Below, in pieces: positions 30,043-40,568 of a stretch of DNA of 64,000 bases. The notes under the pieces are model-generated. The model ran no database searches and had not been told where the DNA came from. It saw only the letters and a program-made list of their open reading frames with translations. Positions within the stretch are counted from its first letter, which is position 1; every line of letters begins with the position of its first letter. Where the stretch lies: NCBI GenBank assembly GCA_003209655.1, contig QCPW01000002.1:62001-126000 (forward strand). The letters run 5' to 3'. The translations under genes and the position numbers were made by a program. This DNA is from Prochlorococcus sp. AG-442-M23 (lineage in GTDB: Bacteria > Cyanobacteriota > Cyanobacteriia > PCC-6307 > Cyanobiaceae).

Positions 30043-31116
30043 CTAAACTGTTGCCTTTACTTTAGGATCTAAGTTGCCCTTTGCGTATAGATCAGCATAA
30101 TAATTTGTACTACTTTGTTTGATCTTACTTGCTTGACCTTCGCACCAGAATTGCTTATATCTATCAAGACAAACTTGCTTCATGTACTTTCTTGCAGGTT
30201 TATTGAAATGTCTTGGGTCAAAGTTTGCTGTGTCAGCAAAAGCAGCCTCTCTAACAGCTGCTGTAAATGCGAGTCTATTATCAGTATCGATATTAACCTT
30301 CCTTACTCCGTTTCTGATTCCCTCTTGAATTTCTTCTACAGGGACACCGTAAGTTTGTGGAATTTCTCCACCATACTTGTTAATGATATCTAACCATTCT
30401 TGTGGAACAGAACTAGATCCATGCATTACAAGGTGAGTATTTGGAAGGGCTTTATGGATCTCAGCAATTCTACTTATCGCAAGAACTTCTCCTGTTGGCT
30501 TTCTTGTGAATTTATATGCACCATGACTTGTCCCTATTGCTATAGCTAATGCATCAACTTTTGTTTTTGCGACAAAGTCTGCAGCTTCTTCAGGATCAGT
30601 TAAAAGCATATCTGTTGAAAGTTCACCTTCGAATCCATGACCATCTTCAGCTTCTCCTTTACCAGTTTCTAATGATCCAAGACAACCTAGTTCTCCTTCA
30701 ACACTAACTCCAACTGAATGTGCAAAATCTACAACTTTTTTTGTAACTGCAACATTATATTCATAACTAGCGGGTGTTTTCGCATCTGCTTCTAGTGAAC
30801 CATCCATCATTACTGATGTGAAACCATTTATTGCTGCTGAATAACAAGTAGATGGCTCATTCCCGTGGTCCTGATGCATAACAACTGGAATATTAGGATA
30901 GGTTTCTGTCGCTGCAAGGATGAGGTGACGAAGGAAGATTTCTCCAGCATAATTTCTTGCTCCTCTTGAAGCTTGAAGAATTACTGGACTATCTGTTTCG
31001 TAAGCAGCCTCCATGATTGCTTGAACTTGTTCAAGATTATTTACATTAAATGCTGGGATACCATAACCATTCTCAGCAGCATGATCTAAAAGTAGTCTTA
31101 GAGGAACGAGGGCCAT
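30043..31116 (-). CDS. fba: Fructose-bisphosphate aldolase, class II
   Basis: Zinc-dependent aldolase of the Calvin cycle and glycolysis. The zinc ligands are in [11 protein letters not shown] (about 79-89), [10 protein letters not shown] (about 139) and [11 protein letters not shown] (about 190). The phosphate-binding loop [10 protein letters not shown] is near 225. The 357 residues and sequence style match the CbbA-type class II enzyme. About 100 bases upstream are free for a promoter. Confidence 0.96.
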   Translation of the reverse strand: MALVPLRLLLDHAAENGYGIPAFNVNNLEQVQAIMEAAYETDSPVILQASRGARNYAGEIFLRHLILAATETYPNIPVVMHQDHGNEPSTCYSAAINGFTSVMMDGSLEADAKTPASYEYNVAVTKKVVDFAHSVGVSVEGELGCLGSLETGKGEAEDGHGFEGELSTDMLLTDPEEAADFVAKTKVDALAIAIGTSHGAYKFTRKPTGEVLAISRIAEIHKALPNTHLVMHGSSSVPQEWLDIINKYGGEIPQTYGVPVEEIQEGIRNGVRKVNIDTDNRLAFTAAVREAAFADTANFDPRHFNKPARKYMKQVCLDRYKQFWCEGQASKIKQSSTNYYADLYAKGNLDPKVKATV

Positions 31117-31214
31117 AATTAAAATTAATTAAATTACTTAATAATTAAGCAATATGTTTTCGAGAGTTTAATATATAAAGGGTTCAAATGTCACGTTATT
31201 AGATATACAAAATA

Positions 31215-32318
31215 CTAAATTTTTATACATATACCACTTTCAGAAGATTTTCTTATAGCTTCGCAAACTCTTTGACTACTAAGTCCCTCAGACAATCCAG
31301 GGATTACTGGAGTTTGATTATTGATGCTTTCAGCCCATAAATTGTGAATTCTCTTAACAGGAGCTATTCTTCCATCAGTCCATGTTTTATCAAAATTGTA
31401 AAGAGGATCAGCTGGCAAATTATATGTCTTATCTTCTTTGTTTGATAATTTCAGATTAAAACCATGTACATAATCTTTTTGATTTTCACTCCTAAGGAAT
31501 AGTGAACCTTCACTACCATAGACTTCCAAGCTAAAACCCCTTCCATTTTTTGAAATAGAGGATAGTGATACCTGACACGGTATTAGAGTACAATCGTAAT
31601 TTTTAATTTCAATATTAGCTATACAGATATCTTCACTTGTTACTTCCAATAACTTGGAAGAATTAGGCAAAGATCTTTTCTTGATAGATGTTGATAACTT
31701 GCCTGAAACCTTTATAGATTCTCCAAAAATCCAGTTCAACATATCAAATGCGTGAGTACCTAAAGCTCCTATTACACCACCACCTTTTTCTTTAAGTGAA
31801 TACCAGTTCCAAGCTCTATTGGGATCTGATCTGCTACCCATTAACCAATCTAATTTAATTAAATAAATTTTTCCTAAAATATTCTCATCAATTATTTTCT
31901 TTGTTTGTAGGAAAAGAGGAACTGCTCTATATTCAAAATCTACGCAAACTCTCAAATTATTAATTAAAGAAATTCTTTGTAGTTCTTCTATCTCTAAAGA
32001 ATTTAGGGCAACAGGTTTTTCTAACAAAAGATGCTTATTATTCTCGAGTGCTTCCTTTGCTAATTCAAATCTTGATTCAGGAGATGTAGCAATTATGATA
32101 CCGTCGATATCTTTAGATTTAACTAATTCCCCCCAATCATGGTAAAAATTCAAACCAGTTTCTTTTTCTAAAGATGGTCCTTTTTCTTTTTGGTAGTGAT
32201 AAATAGCAGTTGGAATCAAGTAGTCTGATTCTTTTAAGGCTTCTAAATGAATTTTTTTCCCAAATCCTAAACCAGCAATTGCGATTCTTAACTTTTGTGG
32301 TGTATTAATTTTAATCAT
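31215..32318 (-). CDS. Gfo/Idh/MocA-family oxidoreductase
   Basis: NAD(P)-dependent dehydrogenase of unknown sugar or polyol substrate. The Rossmann motif IAGLGFGKKIHLEAL is at about 13-27, and the conserved EKPVALN with the cofactor-contacting Lys is at about 95-101. A C-terminal alpha/beta dimer domain follows, with GGGVIGALGTHAFDML (about 175-190). The 367 residues fit. Its start codon overlaps the stop of the preceding gene as TAATG, implying translational coupling. A role in cell-surface sugar metabolism is possible but not shown. Confidence 0.85.
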   Translation of the reverse strand: MIKINTPQKLRIAIAGLGFGKKIHLEALKESDYLIPTAIYHYQKEKGPSLEKETGLNFYHDWGELVKSKDIDGIIIATSPESRFELAKEALENNKHLLLEKPVALNSLEIEELQRISLINNLRVCVDFEYRAVPLFLQTKKIIDENILGKIYLIKLDWLMGSRSDPNRAWNWYSLKEKGGGVIGALGTHAFDMLNWIFGESIKVSGKLSTSIKKRSLPNSSKLLEVTSEDICIANIEIKNYDCTLIPCQVSLSSISKNGRGFSLEVYGSEGSLFLRSENQKDYVHGFNLKLSNKEDKTYNLPADPLYNFDKTWTDGRIAPVKRIHNLWAESINNQTPVIPGLSEGLSSQRVCEAIRKSSESGICIKI

Positions 32319-32707
32319 TAATATATAATTTCTGAACAGCCTTTTTTAATAACCACATCGATAAGCTCATCATTGTTTGAAGTTTGCCACTTTGAATTAA
32401 ATTGTGGGATTCCATTAATAGAAGTATCTTTAAATTTTTTTTCAGCACAATTAATTCTCATAAGGTAAAGGGATAATTCCTCTTTATCATTCGAACCTTT
32501 AGGCTTTTTAAAGAACTTTGTTAAAACACTTATTTCATTTTCATTAATTGACTTAATGCTGCCCATATCAATCCATTCTTTCCCATCATTATTTTCTTTC
32601 AAAAGTACCCAATCAACATTACCAATACCATATGCAATTTCAGAGTTATTTTGAATAAGAATTAAAAAAACAAACAATAAAGAGAAAATTTTAAGAATAA
32701 TTTTCAT
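32318..32707 (-). CDS. Exported protein with surface-adhesin E/CNP1-like domain
   Basis: 129 residues from the ATG at 32707, giving MKIILKIFSLLFVFLIL as a signal peptide. A TTG six codons upstream would lie inside accD and is less likely. The mature part VDWVLLKENNDGKEWIDMGSI followed by YLMRINCAEKKFK and a terminal CSEIIY matches the pattern of small periplasmic surface-adhesin E/CNP1-type proteins. Two Cys may form a disulfide. It begins 4 bases after accD and is coupled to the downstream oxidoreductase. Confidence 0.7.
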   Translation of the reverse strand: MKIILKIFSLLFVFLILIQNNSEIAYGIGNVDWVLLKENNDGKEWIDMGSIKSINENEISVLTKFFKKPKGSNDKEELSLYLMRINCAEKKFKDTSINGIPQFNSKWQTSNNDELIDVVIKKGCSEIIY

Positions 32708-32711
32708 CTTT

Positions 32712-33590
32712 TTAATTTGCCTCAATGAGTTCTCTTACACCATGGATTTTTAAAATTTTTGTCAGAGTGTTTTTAAGTTCTTTTCTATTTACGATTACAT
32801 CAACGAAACCATGTTCTAAGAGATATTCTGCTGTTTGAAAATTATCAGGTAATTTTTCTCTTAAAGTTTGTTCTATTACTCTTCTACCTGCAAATCCAAT
32901 AAGAGCTTTTGGCTCAGCCAATATTAGATCTCCTAACATTGCAAAACTAGCAGTAACTCCCCCAGTAGTTGGATGAGTTAATAAAGGCATGTAAAGGAGA
33001 TTTTTAGCTCTATGTTTTTTAAGTGCACCTGATATTTTGGCCATTTGCATGAGGCTTAACATCCCCTCTTGCATTCGCGCCCCCCCGGAGGCACAAACAA
33101 TTAATATTGGATAGTTTTCTAAAGTTGCTTTTTCAATAATCCTTGTAATCTTTTCACCTACGACTGAACCCATCGATCCTCCCATAAATCTAAAATCCAT
33201 TACAGCTAAGGCCAAAGGCATTGAATTAATGGAACATAAACCTGTTATTACTCCATCTTTCAGGCCAGTTCCCTCTTGACTCTCCTTAATACGGTCTGAA
33301 TAAGATCTCCTATCTTTAAATTTCAAAGGGTCAGTGGGACATAATGAACCGTCAAACTCTTTAAATGAATCTTTGTCCGCAATTATTTTAATTCTTTCAT
33401 CGCTATTAATCCTATTGTGATGGTTACAATTTACGCATACATTGAAATTTGAAATTAAATCTTTTCTATAAGCTACTTGTCCACATTCAGAACATTTTAC
33501 CCACAATCCATCCCCTTCATCAGTATCTTGAGAAACCTTCCCAACAAATTGATCTTTTCGCCTTGCGGCAAACCAGTCGATTAAAGACAC
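32712..33590 (-). CDS. accD: Acetyl-CoA carboxylase carboxyltransferase beta subunit
   Basis: Beta half of the carboxyltransferase that makes malonyl-CoA for fatty acids. The N-terminal four-Cys zinc ribbon (Cys at about 33, 36, 52 and 55) is followed by the crotonase-fold domain with [19 protein letters not shown] and [13 protein letters not shown] use the GTG at 33590, which gives [11 protein letters not shown] and 292 residues with a GAGAG Shine-Dalgarno-like run upstream. The frame extends to a TTG at 33641, but those residues are not typical of the family. Confidence 0.93.
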   Translation of the reverse strand: MSLIDWFAARRKDQFVGKVSQDTDEGDGLWVKCSECGQVAYRKDLISNFNVCVNCNHHNRINSDERIKIIADKDSFKEFDGSLCPTDPLKFKDRRSYSDRIKESQEGTGLKDGVITGLCSINSMPLALAVMDFRFMGGSMGSVVGEKITRIIEKATLENYPILIVCASGGARMQEGMLSLMQMAKISGALKKHRAKNLLYMPLLTHPTTGGVTASFAMLGDLILAEPKALIGFAGRRVIEQTLREKLPDNFQTAEYLLEHGFVDVIVNRKELKNTLTKILKIHGVRELIEAN

Positions 33591-33772
33591 AATATTCTCT
33601 CTTTTTTTTCTATTTAAATCCAAATAAGGCACTTTTATCAAGAAAAATTTATAAAAATTTCTAAAAGTCCTTAACTTAGAATAACTTTTTAGTTTAAGTA
33701 AATTGTTTAAATATAAAAATAGTTTCTAAACTAACATCTTTAATTAGATCTACAATTAAAGTTTAAAGAATT

Positions 33773-34672
33773 TTATGAGTGATTCTTTTCCTCTATCATC
33801 TTGTGGATAATTGGAGTGAGGATCAATTCCATTGCAAAACCCATTTTCCCTCCATTAACAACAATGCTAGTTGGACTAGACATGAATGAATCATGAATCA
33901 TTCCTAAAAGGTATTGAAAATCAATTCCCCATTTTTCTCTTGCACCTTTTCTGAAGTGTATTATCACAAAACTTTCATCCGGTGTAGGAATATTTCTGCA
34001 TATAAAAGGATTGGAGGTATCAATAGTTGGAATTCTCTGGAAATTTATATCCGTTTTACTAAATTGAGGGCAAATATGATTTATGTAATCTGGCATTCTT
34101 CTTAAAATAGTGTCAACAATAGTTTCAGCTGAATAACCCCTTTCAGCATTATCTCTATGTATTTTTTGTATCCACTCTAAGTTTGTAATAGGGACAACAC
34201 CTACAAGCAAGTCTGCATAGGAAGAAACATTATATCCTTCTCCTTCAACGCCACCATGTAATCCTTCATAGAAAAGGACATCTGTTCCATCAGGAATATC
34301 TTCCCATGGAGTGAATTGGCCTGGTTCTAATGATGTTCCTAGTCTTGCATTATGTTCCTCTGCTTCTTCAGGACTGTGAAGATAATATCTTTTTTGGCCT
34401 CCACCAGTTTCACCATAAATCTTGAAAAGCTCCTCTAACTTGTCAAAAAGATTTGCTTCTGGACCGAAATGAGAGAAATTTTCTCCTTTTGAGAGTGCTT
34501 CAGCCATGGCTTTTTTCATAGGCATTCTCTCAAACCTGTGATAACTATCTCCTTCTACAACAGCAGGAACTATATCTTCTCTTGCAAAAATATGCTCAAA
34601 TGCTCTTTTTACTGTACTTGTTCCGGCTCCGGATGAACCTGTTACAGCAACTACTGGATGACGTTTTGACAT
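33773..34672 (-). CDS. prk: Phosphoribulokinase, proteobacterial (class I) type
   Basis: Phosphorylates ribulose-5-P for Rubisco. The P-loop is GSSGAGTSTV (about 12-21), and EGDSYHRFERMPMK (about 40) and YEGLHGG follow. The 299 residues and sequence match the octameric proteobacterial enzyme rather than the roughly 330-residue plant/cyanobacterial form. No Cys lies in or near the P-loop. The only Cys residues are in HICPQFS and FICRNIP, so the thioredoxin/CP12 disulfide switch of the plant type is absent. Confidence 0.94.
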   Translation of the reverse strand: MSKRHPVVAVTGSSGAGTSTVKRAFEHIFAREDIVPAVVEGDSYHRFERMPMKKAMAEALSKGENFSHFGPEANLFDKLEELFKIYGETGGGQKRYYLHSPEEAEEHNARLGTSLEPGQFTPWEDIPDGTDVLFYEGLHGGVEGEGYNVSSYADLLVGVVPITNLEWIQKIHRDNAERGYSAETIVDTILRRMPDYINHICPQFSKTDINFQRIPTIDTSNPFICRNIPTPDESFVIIHFRKGAREKWGIDFQYLLGMIHDSFMSSPTSIVVNGGKMGFAMELILTPIIHKMIEEKNHS

Positions 34673-34762
34673 TAAATTAAAACAATATTAAATGATTCTG
34701 ACAGGTCATATGCCAACTTTTTGTTCTAGTTAAAAATATTTTTTAATTTATTAATTTTTTAT

Positions 34763-35836
34763 TCAAATTTCTTGAATAATTTTTTCTCCAATTTCACTAC
34801 AAGATAGAACTTGACAATTACCATTATCTAAATCTGAAGTTCTATATCCTTTTGATAAAACATTATCAATAGCGATTTCGATATCATCTGCAGCTCCAAT
34901 CTCATTTAGACCAATTTTAAGCATCATTGAAGTTGATAAAGCCATAGCTATAGGATTGGCTATATTTTTCCCCGCTATATCAGGTGCAGAACCATGAACT
35001 GGTTCAAAGACTCCAGGGCCTGAATTGCTTAGAGATGCTGATGGAAGCATTCCAATAGAACCCGTTATCATAGCAGCTAAGTCACTCAAAATATCGCCAA
35101 ATAAATTGCTAGTTAAAATTACATCAAATTGGCTTGGATCTTTAACGAGTTGCATGGCGGCATTATCAACATACATATTACTTAAATTTAAATCTTTGTG
35201 CTCTGAAGTTACTTCGGAAACTGTATCTCTCCATAATTGGCTTACTTCTAGTACGTTTGATTTATCCACTGAACATATTTTTTTACTTCTTTGATTTGCT
35301 ATTTTAATTGCTACTTCTGTAATTCTTTTTATTTCGTTTGAGTCATAATGCATAGTATTAAAAGCTCTTTTTACCTCAGTATTAGTAATTTGTCCTCTAG
35401 GTTTTCCAAAATATATTCCACCTATTAATTCTCTTACTACAATTAAATCTACATTTTCAATGATTTCCTTTTTTAAGGAACTTGAATTAAGAAGGGATTT
35501 TCTAATCTTTACTGGTCTTATATTAGCAAATAAATTCAATGCTGATCTTAATTTAAGTAAACCACTTTCGGGTCGTAATTCTCTTGGTAAAGTATCGTAT
35601 TTACTATCACCTACACAAGCTAATAGTACTGCATCACTCTCTTTACATTGATCTAATGTTTCTAAAGGAGCAGGGTCGTTAAACTTTTCATATGCAATCC
35701 CACCAAAATGTTCTTTTTTAATTTCTATATCAAAAGAATATTTTTGAGATAGTTTTTGTAATATGCCTAATGAGATTTCTGATATTTCTGGACCAATACC
35801 ATCTCCAGAAAGTAAAACTACTTTATATCTCTTCAT
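34763..35836 (-). CDS. leuB: 3-isopropylmalate dehydrogenase
   Basis: Third step of leucine synthesis, an NAD- and Mg-dependent oxidative decarboxylation. Signatures are LLSGDGIGPEI at the N-terminus, ELRPESGLLKLRSAL (about 85), VRELIGGIYFGKPRG (about 134) and the metal-binding NLFGDILSDLAAMITGSIGMLPSAS split over about 240-265. The 357 residues are normal. The lpxD gene begins 28 bases upstream on the same strand. Confidence 0.97.
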   Translation of the reverse strand: MKRYKVVLLSGDGIGPEISEISLGILQKLSQKYSFDIEIKKEHFGGIAYEKFNDPAPLETLDQCKESDAVLLACVGDSKYDTLPRELRPESGLLKLRSALNLFANIRPVKIRKSLLNSSSLKKEIIENVDLIVVRELIGGIYFGKPRGQITNTEVKRAFNTMHYDSNEIKRITEVAIKIANQRSKKICSVDKSNVLEVSQLWRDTVSEVTSEHKDLNLSNMYVDNAAMQLVKDPSQFDVILTSNLFGDILSDLAAMITGSIGMLPSASLSNSGPGVFEPVHGSAPDIAGKNIANPIAMALSTSMMLKIGLNEIGAADDIEIAIDNVLSKGYRTSDLDNGNCQVLSCSEIGEKIIQEI

Positions 35837-35864
35837 TTGGTTTTGTGTTTAGTTAAAGAATAAA

Positions 35865-36899
35865 TTATTTCTTGTCTAATTGTCTAAGCTTTTTTGCTAA
35901 TTCAGGCAATTTTTTAAAAACGCTTGAACTCCTTAACCAGGATTTATTTTTCATCGCTGGGAAACCGCTAACAACTTCTCCATCTTCAATATCACAATGG
36001 ATTCCACATTTTGAACTGGCAATTACATTATTACCAACTTTAACTCTGTTATTAACTCCTACTTGCCCAGCAAGTATTACTCCATCGCCAATCACAGCTC
36101 CTCCTGCTATCCCAACTTGAGCCGCAAATGCACAATTTTTTCCTACTTTAACTCCATGACCTATTTGAACCAAGTTATCCATTTTTGTTCCTTCACCAAT
36201 AAATGTATTCCCGACAGAAGGCCTGTCAATACAACAGTTTGTCCCTATTTCTACGTTGCTCTTTATTATTACTGCACCCTTTTGAGGCATTTTAATCCAT
36301 TTGCCATCCTGAGGAATAAAACCAAAACCTTCAGAACCTATAACAGAGTTTGAATTTATTATGCAATTATGTTCAACACTTGTATTTTCATAAATTACAC
36401 AATTTGGATGAATGATATTGTTATTACCCAATCGCACATTTCCCAAAATTGTTGTGTTGGGTAGAATCTTGTTATTATCTCCAATTATCACATTTTCGCC
36501 AATGTAAACATTAGGTCCTACATAACAATTTTGTCCCACTTTTGCAGATCTTTTTATAACAGCTGAATCATCTATACTTGGAATGAAATTTATTTGTTCA
36601 TATAGAGAATTTAATACTTCTGCAAATGCTATTCTAGGATTTTCAACAACTATGTTTGAAATATTCAGTGATTCTAGTAAAGCTAATATTTCATTATTAT
36701 TTGAAGTGATTATTGCTGAAGCAGAAGTTTTTCCTAAATCATCTTTCAAGGAATTGTTCTCTTCTAAAAAGGATATTTGATTTTTTGATGCAATATCTAA
36801 AGATGCAGCATGTTTTATTTCTATATTTTCGAATATATTTGCTTTAATAAATTTTGAATTTCCACTCTTTATAAGATCAACTAATTTACTTATTAACAT
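35865..36899 (-). CDS. lpxD: UDP-3-O-acylglucosamine N-acyltransferase LpxD
   Basis: Third step of lipid A synthesis. The N-terminal uridine-binding domain (about 1-100) is followed by a left-handed beta helix of hexapeptide repeats (about 100-320, e.g. NVYIGENVIIGDNN). The catalytic His lies in LVQIGHGVKVG (about 238). The C-terminal helix ends KLPELAKKLRQLDKK. The 344 residues are typical. With lptB elsewhere in the window, it shows that an LPS outer membrane is made. Confidence 0.95.
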   Translation of the reverse strand: MLISKLVDLIKSGNSKFIKANIFENIEIKHAASLDIASKNQISFLEENNSLKDDLGKTSASAIITSNNNEILALLESLNISNIVVENPRIAFAEVLNSLYEQINFIPSIDDSAVIKRSAKVGQNCYVGPNVYIGENVIIGDNNKILPNTTILGNVRLGNNNIIHPNCVIYENTSVEHNCIINSNSVIGSEGFGFIPQDGKWIKMPQKGAVIIKSNVEIGTNCCIDRPSVGNTFIGEGTKMDNLVQIGHGVKVGKNCAFAAQVGIAGGAVIGDGVILAGQVGVNNRVKVGNNVIASSKCGIHCDIEDGEVVSGFPAMKNKSWLRSSSVFKKLPELAKKLRQLDKK

Positions 36900-36912
36900 T
36901 TTTCAAATTTTT

Positions 36913-37995
36913 TTATGTAAGAGCAAGAACATCTCTATGAACAACAATCATTGAAGAATTAATAATTTCTTTTTTATTTAATATTCTTTTTAAAGAATCA
37001 CTACTCATTGATGTTATCCCTTTTGCAACTTCTTGATTATTAGTATTTACTATTCTAACAGCCTGATTAACAGTAAATTCTCCCTCTACTTTTTTAATTC
37101 CAACAACTAAAAGAGATGCACCTTTTTTTTCAATAGCCAAACAAGCTCCTTCATCTAATGTTATTTGTCCAACAGTTTTAATAGCATGGGATAACCAACT
37201 TTTTTTATTACCTACTGGTTTTGCAACCGGATGAAATATTGTGCCTATTTTTTTATCATTGAAGATATTTTTTAAATTTTTTTCATGTCTTCCATCTGCT
37301 AATTGAACTTCTACACCTCCTTTTGTAGCAATTTCAGCAGCAATTAATTTTGTTGCTATGCCACCTGTCCCCCATTCATTATTATAGTTTTTGATGTTTT
37401 TATCTTTGATAATCTTTAATTCATCAATATTAACTTCTCTTATTGGTTGCGCATCTGTATTATTTCTAGGATCTTTCGAATATAAATTATCTATATCAGT
37501 TAATAAAATCAGTTTATTAGCATTTATTGCTAAAGCAACTAAAGCAGAAAGAGTATCGTTGTCTCCATATTTCAGCTCTTCATTTGATATGGAATCATTC
37601 TCGTTGACTATAGGGATTACATTAAGATCAATTAACTGTTTAAATGTTTTAGAAGCATTATTGAACGACTCACGTGAATCAAAATCAGTTTTTGTTATCA
37701 GTATTTGAGCTATATTATGGCCTAGCTTTTTCATTGTCTTATCATACAAAGTCATTAAATTTACTTGGCCTACCGCAGCAACAGCTTGCAGAGTACTAAG
37801 TTCTTTTGGCCTGGTATTCAAATTTAATTTTTTACATCCTAAACCAACAGCACCACTTGTTACGAGAACGACTTTGTTTCCTTTTAGAATAAAACTTGTT
37901 AGTGATTTACATAAACTTTCTATTACTTTTTCTGTAGATTTTTCATTGGTTCCTCTGAGAATACTAGTACCAATTTTTACGACCCATGTATTCAT
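36913..37995 (-). CDS. proB: Glutamate 5-kinase
   Basis: First step of proline synthesis. The amino-acid-kinase domain has [11 protein letters not shown] (about 4-14), [11 protein letters not shown] (about 43-53), NENDSIS (about 134) and [10 protein letters not shown] (about 165). A C-terminal PUA domain (about 270-360) is present, as in E. coli ProB. The length is 360 residues. Its start overlaps the stop of the YqeG-family phosphatase gene by 4 bases. Confidence 0.96.
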   Translation of the reverse strand: MNTWVVKIGTSILRGTNEKSTEKVIESLCKSLTSFILKGNKVVLVTSGAVGLGCKKLNLNTRPKELSTLQAVAAVGQVNLMTLYDKTMKKLGHNIAQILITKTDFDSRESFNNASKTFKQLIDLNVIPIVNENDSISNEELKYGDNDTLSALVALAINANKLILLTDIDNLYSKDPRNNTDAQPIREVNIDELKIIKDKNIKNYNNEWGTGGIATKLIAAEIATKGGVEVQLADGRHEKNLKNIFNDKKIGTIFHPVAKPVGNKKSWLSHAIKTVGQITLDEGACLAIEKKGASLLVVGIKKVEGEFTVNQAVRIVNTNNQEVAKGITSMSSDSLKRILNKKEIINSSMIVVHRDVLALT

Positions 37996-38486
37996 TTTAA
38001 GAAAATTGAAATCAATTTTTCAAGGAATAAAGTTAAATTAAATTTAACTGGTAATCCATTTCGACTTAAGCGTTTAACAAGAATTGTATGAATATTACAT
38101 CTATTTCCTACGATAATATCAGTAAAAATTCTATCCCCAATAATAGCAATATTTTTTGAGTCTTCATTCATTTCTGAAATTACATCTAAGGTAACTTTTT
38201 TTCTTGGTTTGTATGCTTTTGATTTATATCTTAAATCTAGTTCCTTAGCAATCTTTTTAATACGTTCATCAGAGGGATTATTACTTATTAAGTACAAAGA
38301 AAATAACTTTTTAGATTCTTCAATCCAATTTTTAACATTTGATGGAATTTTATTTGATTGTCGACTTAATAACGTACCATCAACATCTATTAATAAGCTT
38401 TTAATCCCATCTTTTTGCAGTTTAAAATGAGAAATTTCATATATAGGTAGTTTGGAATCCCAATGGGCTTTTAATATAGAGCGCAT
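37992..38486 (-). CDS. YqeG-family HAD phosphatase
   Basis: HAD-superfamily hydrolase of the YqeG (IIIA) type; related proteins dephosphorylate phosphatidylglycerophosphate. Motif I is [12 protein letters not shown] (about 29-40), motif II is YLISNN, and motif IV/DD is [10 protein letters not shown] (about 118). From the ATG at 38486 the protein has 164 residues and starts 4 bases after the previous stop. A TTG at 38522 would overlap the DUF3727 gene and is less likely. A PGP phosphatase role would pair with pgsA at 46 kb, but that is inference. Confidence 0.85.
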   Translation of the reverse strand: MRSILKAHWDSKLPIYEISHFKLQKDGIKSLLIDVDGTLLSRQSNKIPSNVKNWIEESKKLFSLYLISNNPSDERIKKIAKELDLRYKSKAYKPRKKVTLDVISEMNEDSKNIAIIGDRIFTDIIVGNRCNIHTILVKRLSRNGLPVKFNLTLFLEKLISIFLK

Positions 38487-38490
38487 TATT

Positions 38491-39027
38491 TTAAATAATA
38501 CTCTTTTCCAATTCAGATTCAATTAAAGGTTGGACTCTATCAAACTCATCATCCTCAATTAATAATGCTCCTTTTTCTGTGAGTTTTCCAACAATAAAAA
38601 AAGGATCTAAAGGAATATATAATCCATATTCTTCTTCTAATGAATTAAAGCTTACAAGTAATTCATAGGTTTCACCTTCATCATTATGGTCATCTTCTTC
38701 TAGCTCATCATAAATTGGTTCTTCGAGTTCACCAGAGACTGTTAATGTAACTGCAGATCTAATTAGTTTTAAATCATGTTCTTGAAGAACAGCATCAGCA
38801 TTCTTCAGGACTTGTTCGTTTTTCTCAATTTTTTCAATTAATTCGGGCTCATCTTTTTCATTGATTTTGAATAGACTCACCGGAGTATCAACTGGGGTCA
38901 ATAATGCATATTCTTTTTCTTCGACCTTTACCAATTGTTCAAGATAACAAAATAGTTTATTTCCATTTGAGTCGTTTAAGATAAGTGTCTGAGCTTCATA
39001 ATTTTCTTGTGAGTTACGTTCTATCAT
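38491..39027 (-). CDS. DUF3727 protein
   Basis: 178 residues, very acidic. The N-terminal half resembles DUF1292 (LILNDSNGNKLFCYLEQLV and a VDTPVSLFKI strand). The C-terminal half has the cyanobacterial DUF3727 pattern EEEYGLYIPLDPFFIVGKL. Function is unknown. It lies in the leftward run ruvX-DUF3727-yqeG-proB with short gaps; the DUF1292-ruvX association is common in other bacteria. Confidence 0.85.
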   Translation of the reverse strand: MIERNSQENYEAQTLILNDSNGNKLFCYLEQLVKVEEKEYALLTPVDTPVSLFKINEKDEPELIEKIEKNEQVLKNADAVLQEHDLKLIRSAVTLTVSGELEEPIYDELEEDDHNDEGETYELLVSFNSLEEEYGLYIPLDPFFIVGKLTEKGALLIEDDEFDRVQPLIESELEKSII

Positions 39028-39060
39028 TTGAGATTTAACTTGTATAAATTTATATTAATA

Positions 39061-39516
39061 TTATATTTGTTTATTACCCACTAATTCTTTTAACTCAGGA
39101 CCTTCCTCCATCCATTGTTCAAGAATTATCTTTGCAGAAAAGCTGTCAATAAGTCCAGATTTGTCTTTCTTTATGCCAAATTTATTTGTAGCCTCCCAAG
39201 TTGAACTATGTTCATTAACGAAGGAAAAAGGAAGTTTTAGTTCATTAAAAAGAAATCTACTATAACTTATGCAATCAATAGCTTGAGATGTCATTTCACC
39301 CTTATCATCAAGGGGTAAGCCAATTATAAAACCAGTTAAATTAAGTTTTTTAATGTGATTTTTAATAGTTTTTAACTCAGTTTTGTTTTTATCTCTCTTT
39401 ACAGCAGGAAGAATATTTACCGTAATAAAAAGTGAATCACAATATGCTAATCCTATTCTTTTCAACCCGACATCTAAGCTTAATATTGACTTTGATTTGG
39501 GCTTACAATATTTCAC
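39061..39516 (-). CDS. ruvX: Putative Holliday junction resolvase / pre-16S rRNA nuclease YqgF
   Basis: RNase H-like fold nuclease. The first acidic motif is [16 protein letters not shown] (about 12-27), the middle motif [10 protein letters not shown] is at about 65, and E-H-S-S-T lies at about 100. The final Asp is in [15 protein letters not shown] (about 122). The 151 residues are normal. In E. coli YqgF matures the 16S rRNA 5' end, so that role is also likely. It overlaps the upstream GNAT-like gene by 4 bases. Confidence 0.92.
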   Translation of the reverse strand: MKYCKPKSKSILSLDVGLKRIGLAYCDSLFITVNILPAVKRDKNKTELKTIKNHIKKLNLTGFIIGLPLDDKGEMTSQAIDCISYSRFLFNELKLPFSFVNEHSSTWEATNKFGIKKDKSGLIDSFSAKIILEQWMEEGPELKELVGNKQI

Positions 39517-40568
39517 TTAGACTTTGTAGGTAATGGGGAAGGATAAGCGTTACCTTGTGGATTTAATTTTTCAAAAATTGATTCCAAAGATTGGTTTATT
39601 TTATTAATCTGCTTAGTTTTATTTCTAAGAATAGTATTTCTCACAAGGATAACTTCATGGAAATTATCTTTAAACCCAGAACTTTTTAGATATGAATTTA
39701 AGTCTGAATTTTCTTCATAGGTCTTGATAATAGAATGCGGGGATTTTTCAAAAAAATTATTTAAAATTTCTTTTAAAATAGGATTTAATCTATTATCCCA
39801 ACTTCTACCAATCGTTAATGTATAGATTTTACTATCTTGAAAATTTAGATCCTTTAAAATTGTGCATAAAACTGAATTCTCATGAATTATTGCACCACTA
39901 TTAAAATCATTTCTATTAGAGATATCATTTTGATCAAGATCTAATATAGTTCGTATCAAAGGGGATTGATTTGAACGAATAAAATTAACTACATTTATTA
40001 AATTTAATTTGGTAATTTTTTGAAATGAATCAATTGAATAAGAAGGTTCATTTACTAATTTATTTTGCTTCTTAATATTTTTTTTACTCCAAAGTTTTAC
40101 GTTTTCTAATGGTTGAAAACCTAATTCTCTTGCGCTTGATATAAGGTGATGATTATTTATATCAGAATTAATTATCCAACATGATGTTTTGGTATCTTTT
40201 ATGGAAATTGATTTCTTGATCAATCCTAATATTAAATCTTTTTCGGTGATAGAGGTCTCTTTATTTATTAAATTAGGCTTGGATATCCTTAAACAGGTAC
40301 CCTTATCGTTTAAAGGAAATATATTTAAATGGCCTATAATTTTCCTTTCCTCTATTGCAATAATGCATCTATGCTTATTTTTTTTAAGATTTTTTAAAAA
40401 AATCTTTAAGTCATCAAAAGTATTTTTTATTGCAATTTTTAAAAACCAATTATTCAATTTCTCACCTCTTAAATCCATTATTAGATTTAAATGTCGTATA
40501 TGAAGTTCCTCAAAGGATATCTTTTTATTCATATTAGAAATAGAAATATTATTAGTATTTTGTTTCAT
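39513..40568 (-). CDS. GNAT-like conserved hypothetical protein
   Basis: 351 residues. The segment about 15-150 ([14 protein letters not shown], then [20 protein letters not shown] and [18 protein letters not shown]) looks like a GNAT acetyltransferase fold. A second, weaker repeat of the fold may cover about 175-310. Acetyl-CoA loop residues are not clear, so activity is uncertain. It directly abuts the downstream end of the CofE-like gene and overlaps ruvX by 4 bases (operon). It looks like a cyanobacterial core gene of unknown function. Confidence 0.65.
   Translation of the reverse strand: MKQNTNNISISNMNKKISFEELHIRHLNLIMDLRGEKLNNWFLKIAIKNTFDDLKIFLKNLKKNKHRCIIAIEERKIIGHLNIFPLNDKGTCLRISKPNLINKETSITEKDLILGLIKKSISIKDTKTSCWIINSDINNHHLISSARELGFQPLENVKLWSKKNIKKQNKLVNEPSYSIDSFQKITKLNLINVVNFIRSNQSPLIRTILDLDQNDISNRNDFNSGAIIHENSVLCTILKDLNFQDSKIYTLTIGRSWDNRLNPILKEILNNFFEKSPHSIIKTYEENSDLNSYLKSSGFKDNFHEVILVRNTILRNKTKQINKINQSLESIFEKLNPQGNAYPSPLPTKSK

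Noticed and set aside
36063-36353. 96-residue plus-strand ORF opposite lpxD
   Set aside because: It lies in the antisense frame of lpxD with odd composition; lpxD has full hexapeptide repeats.
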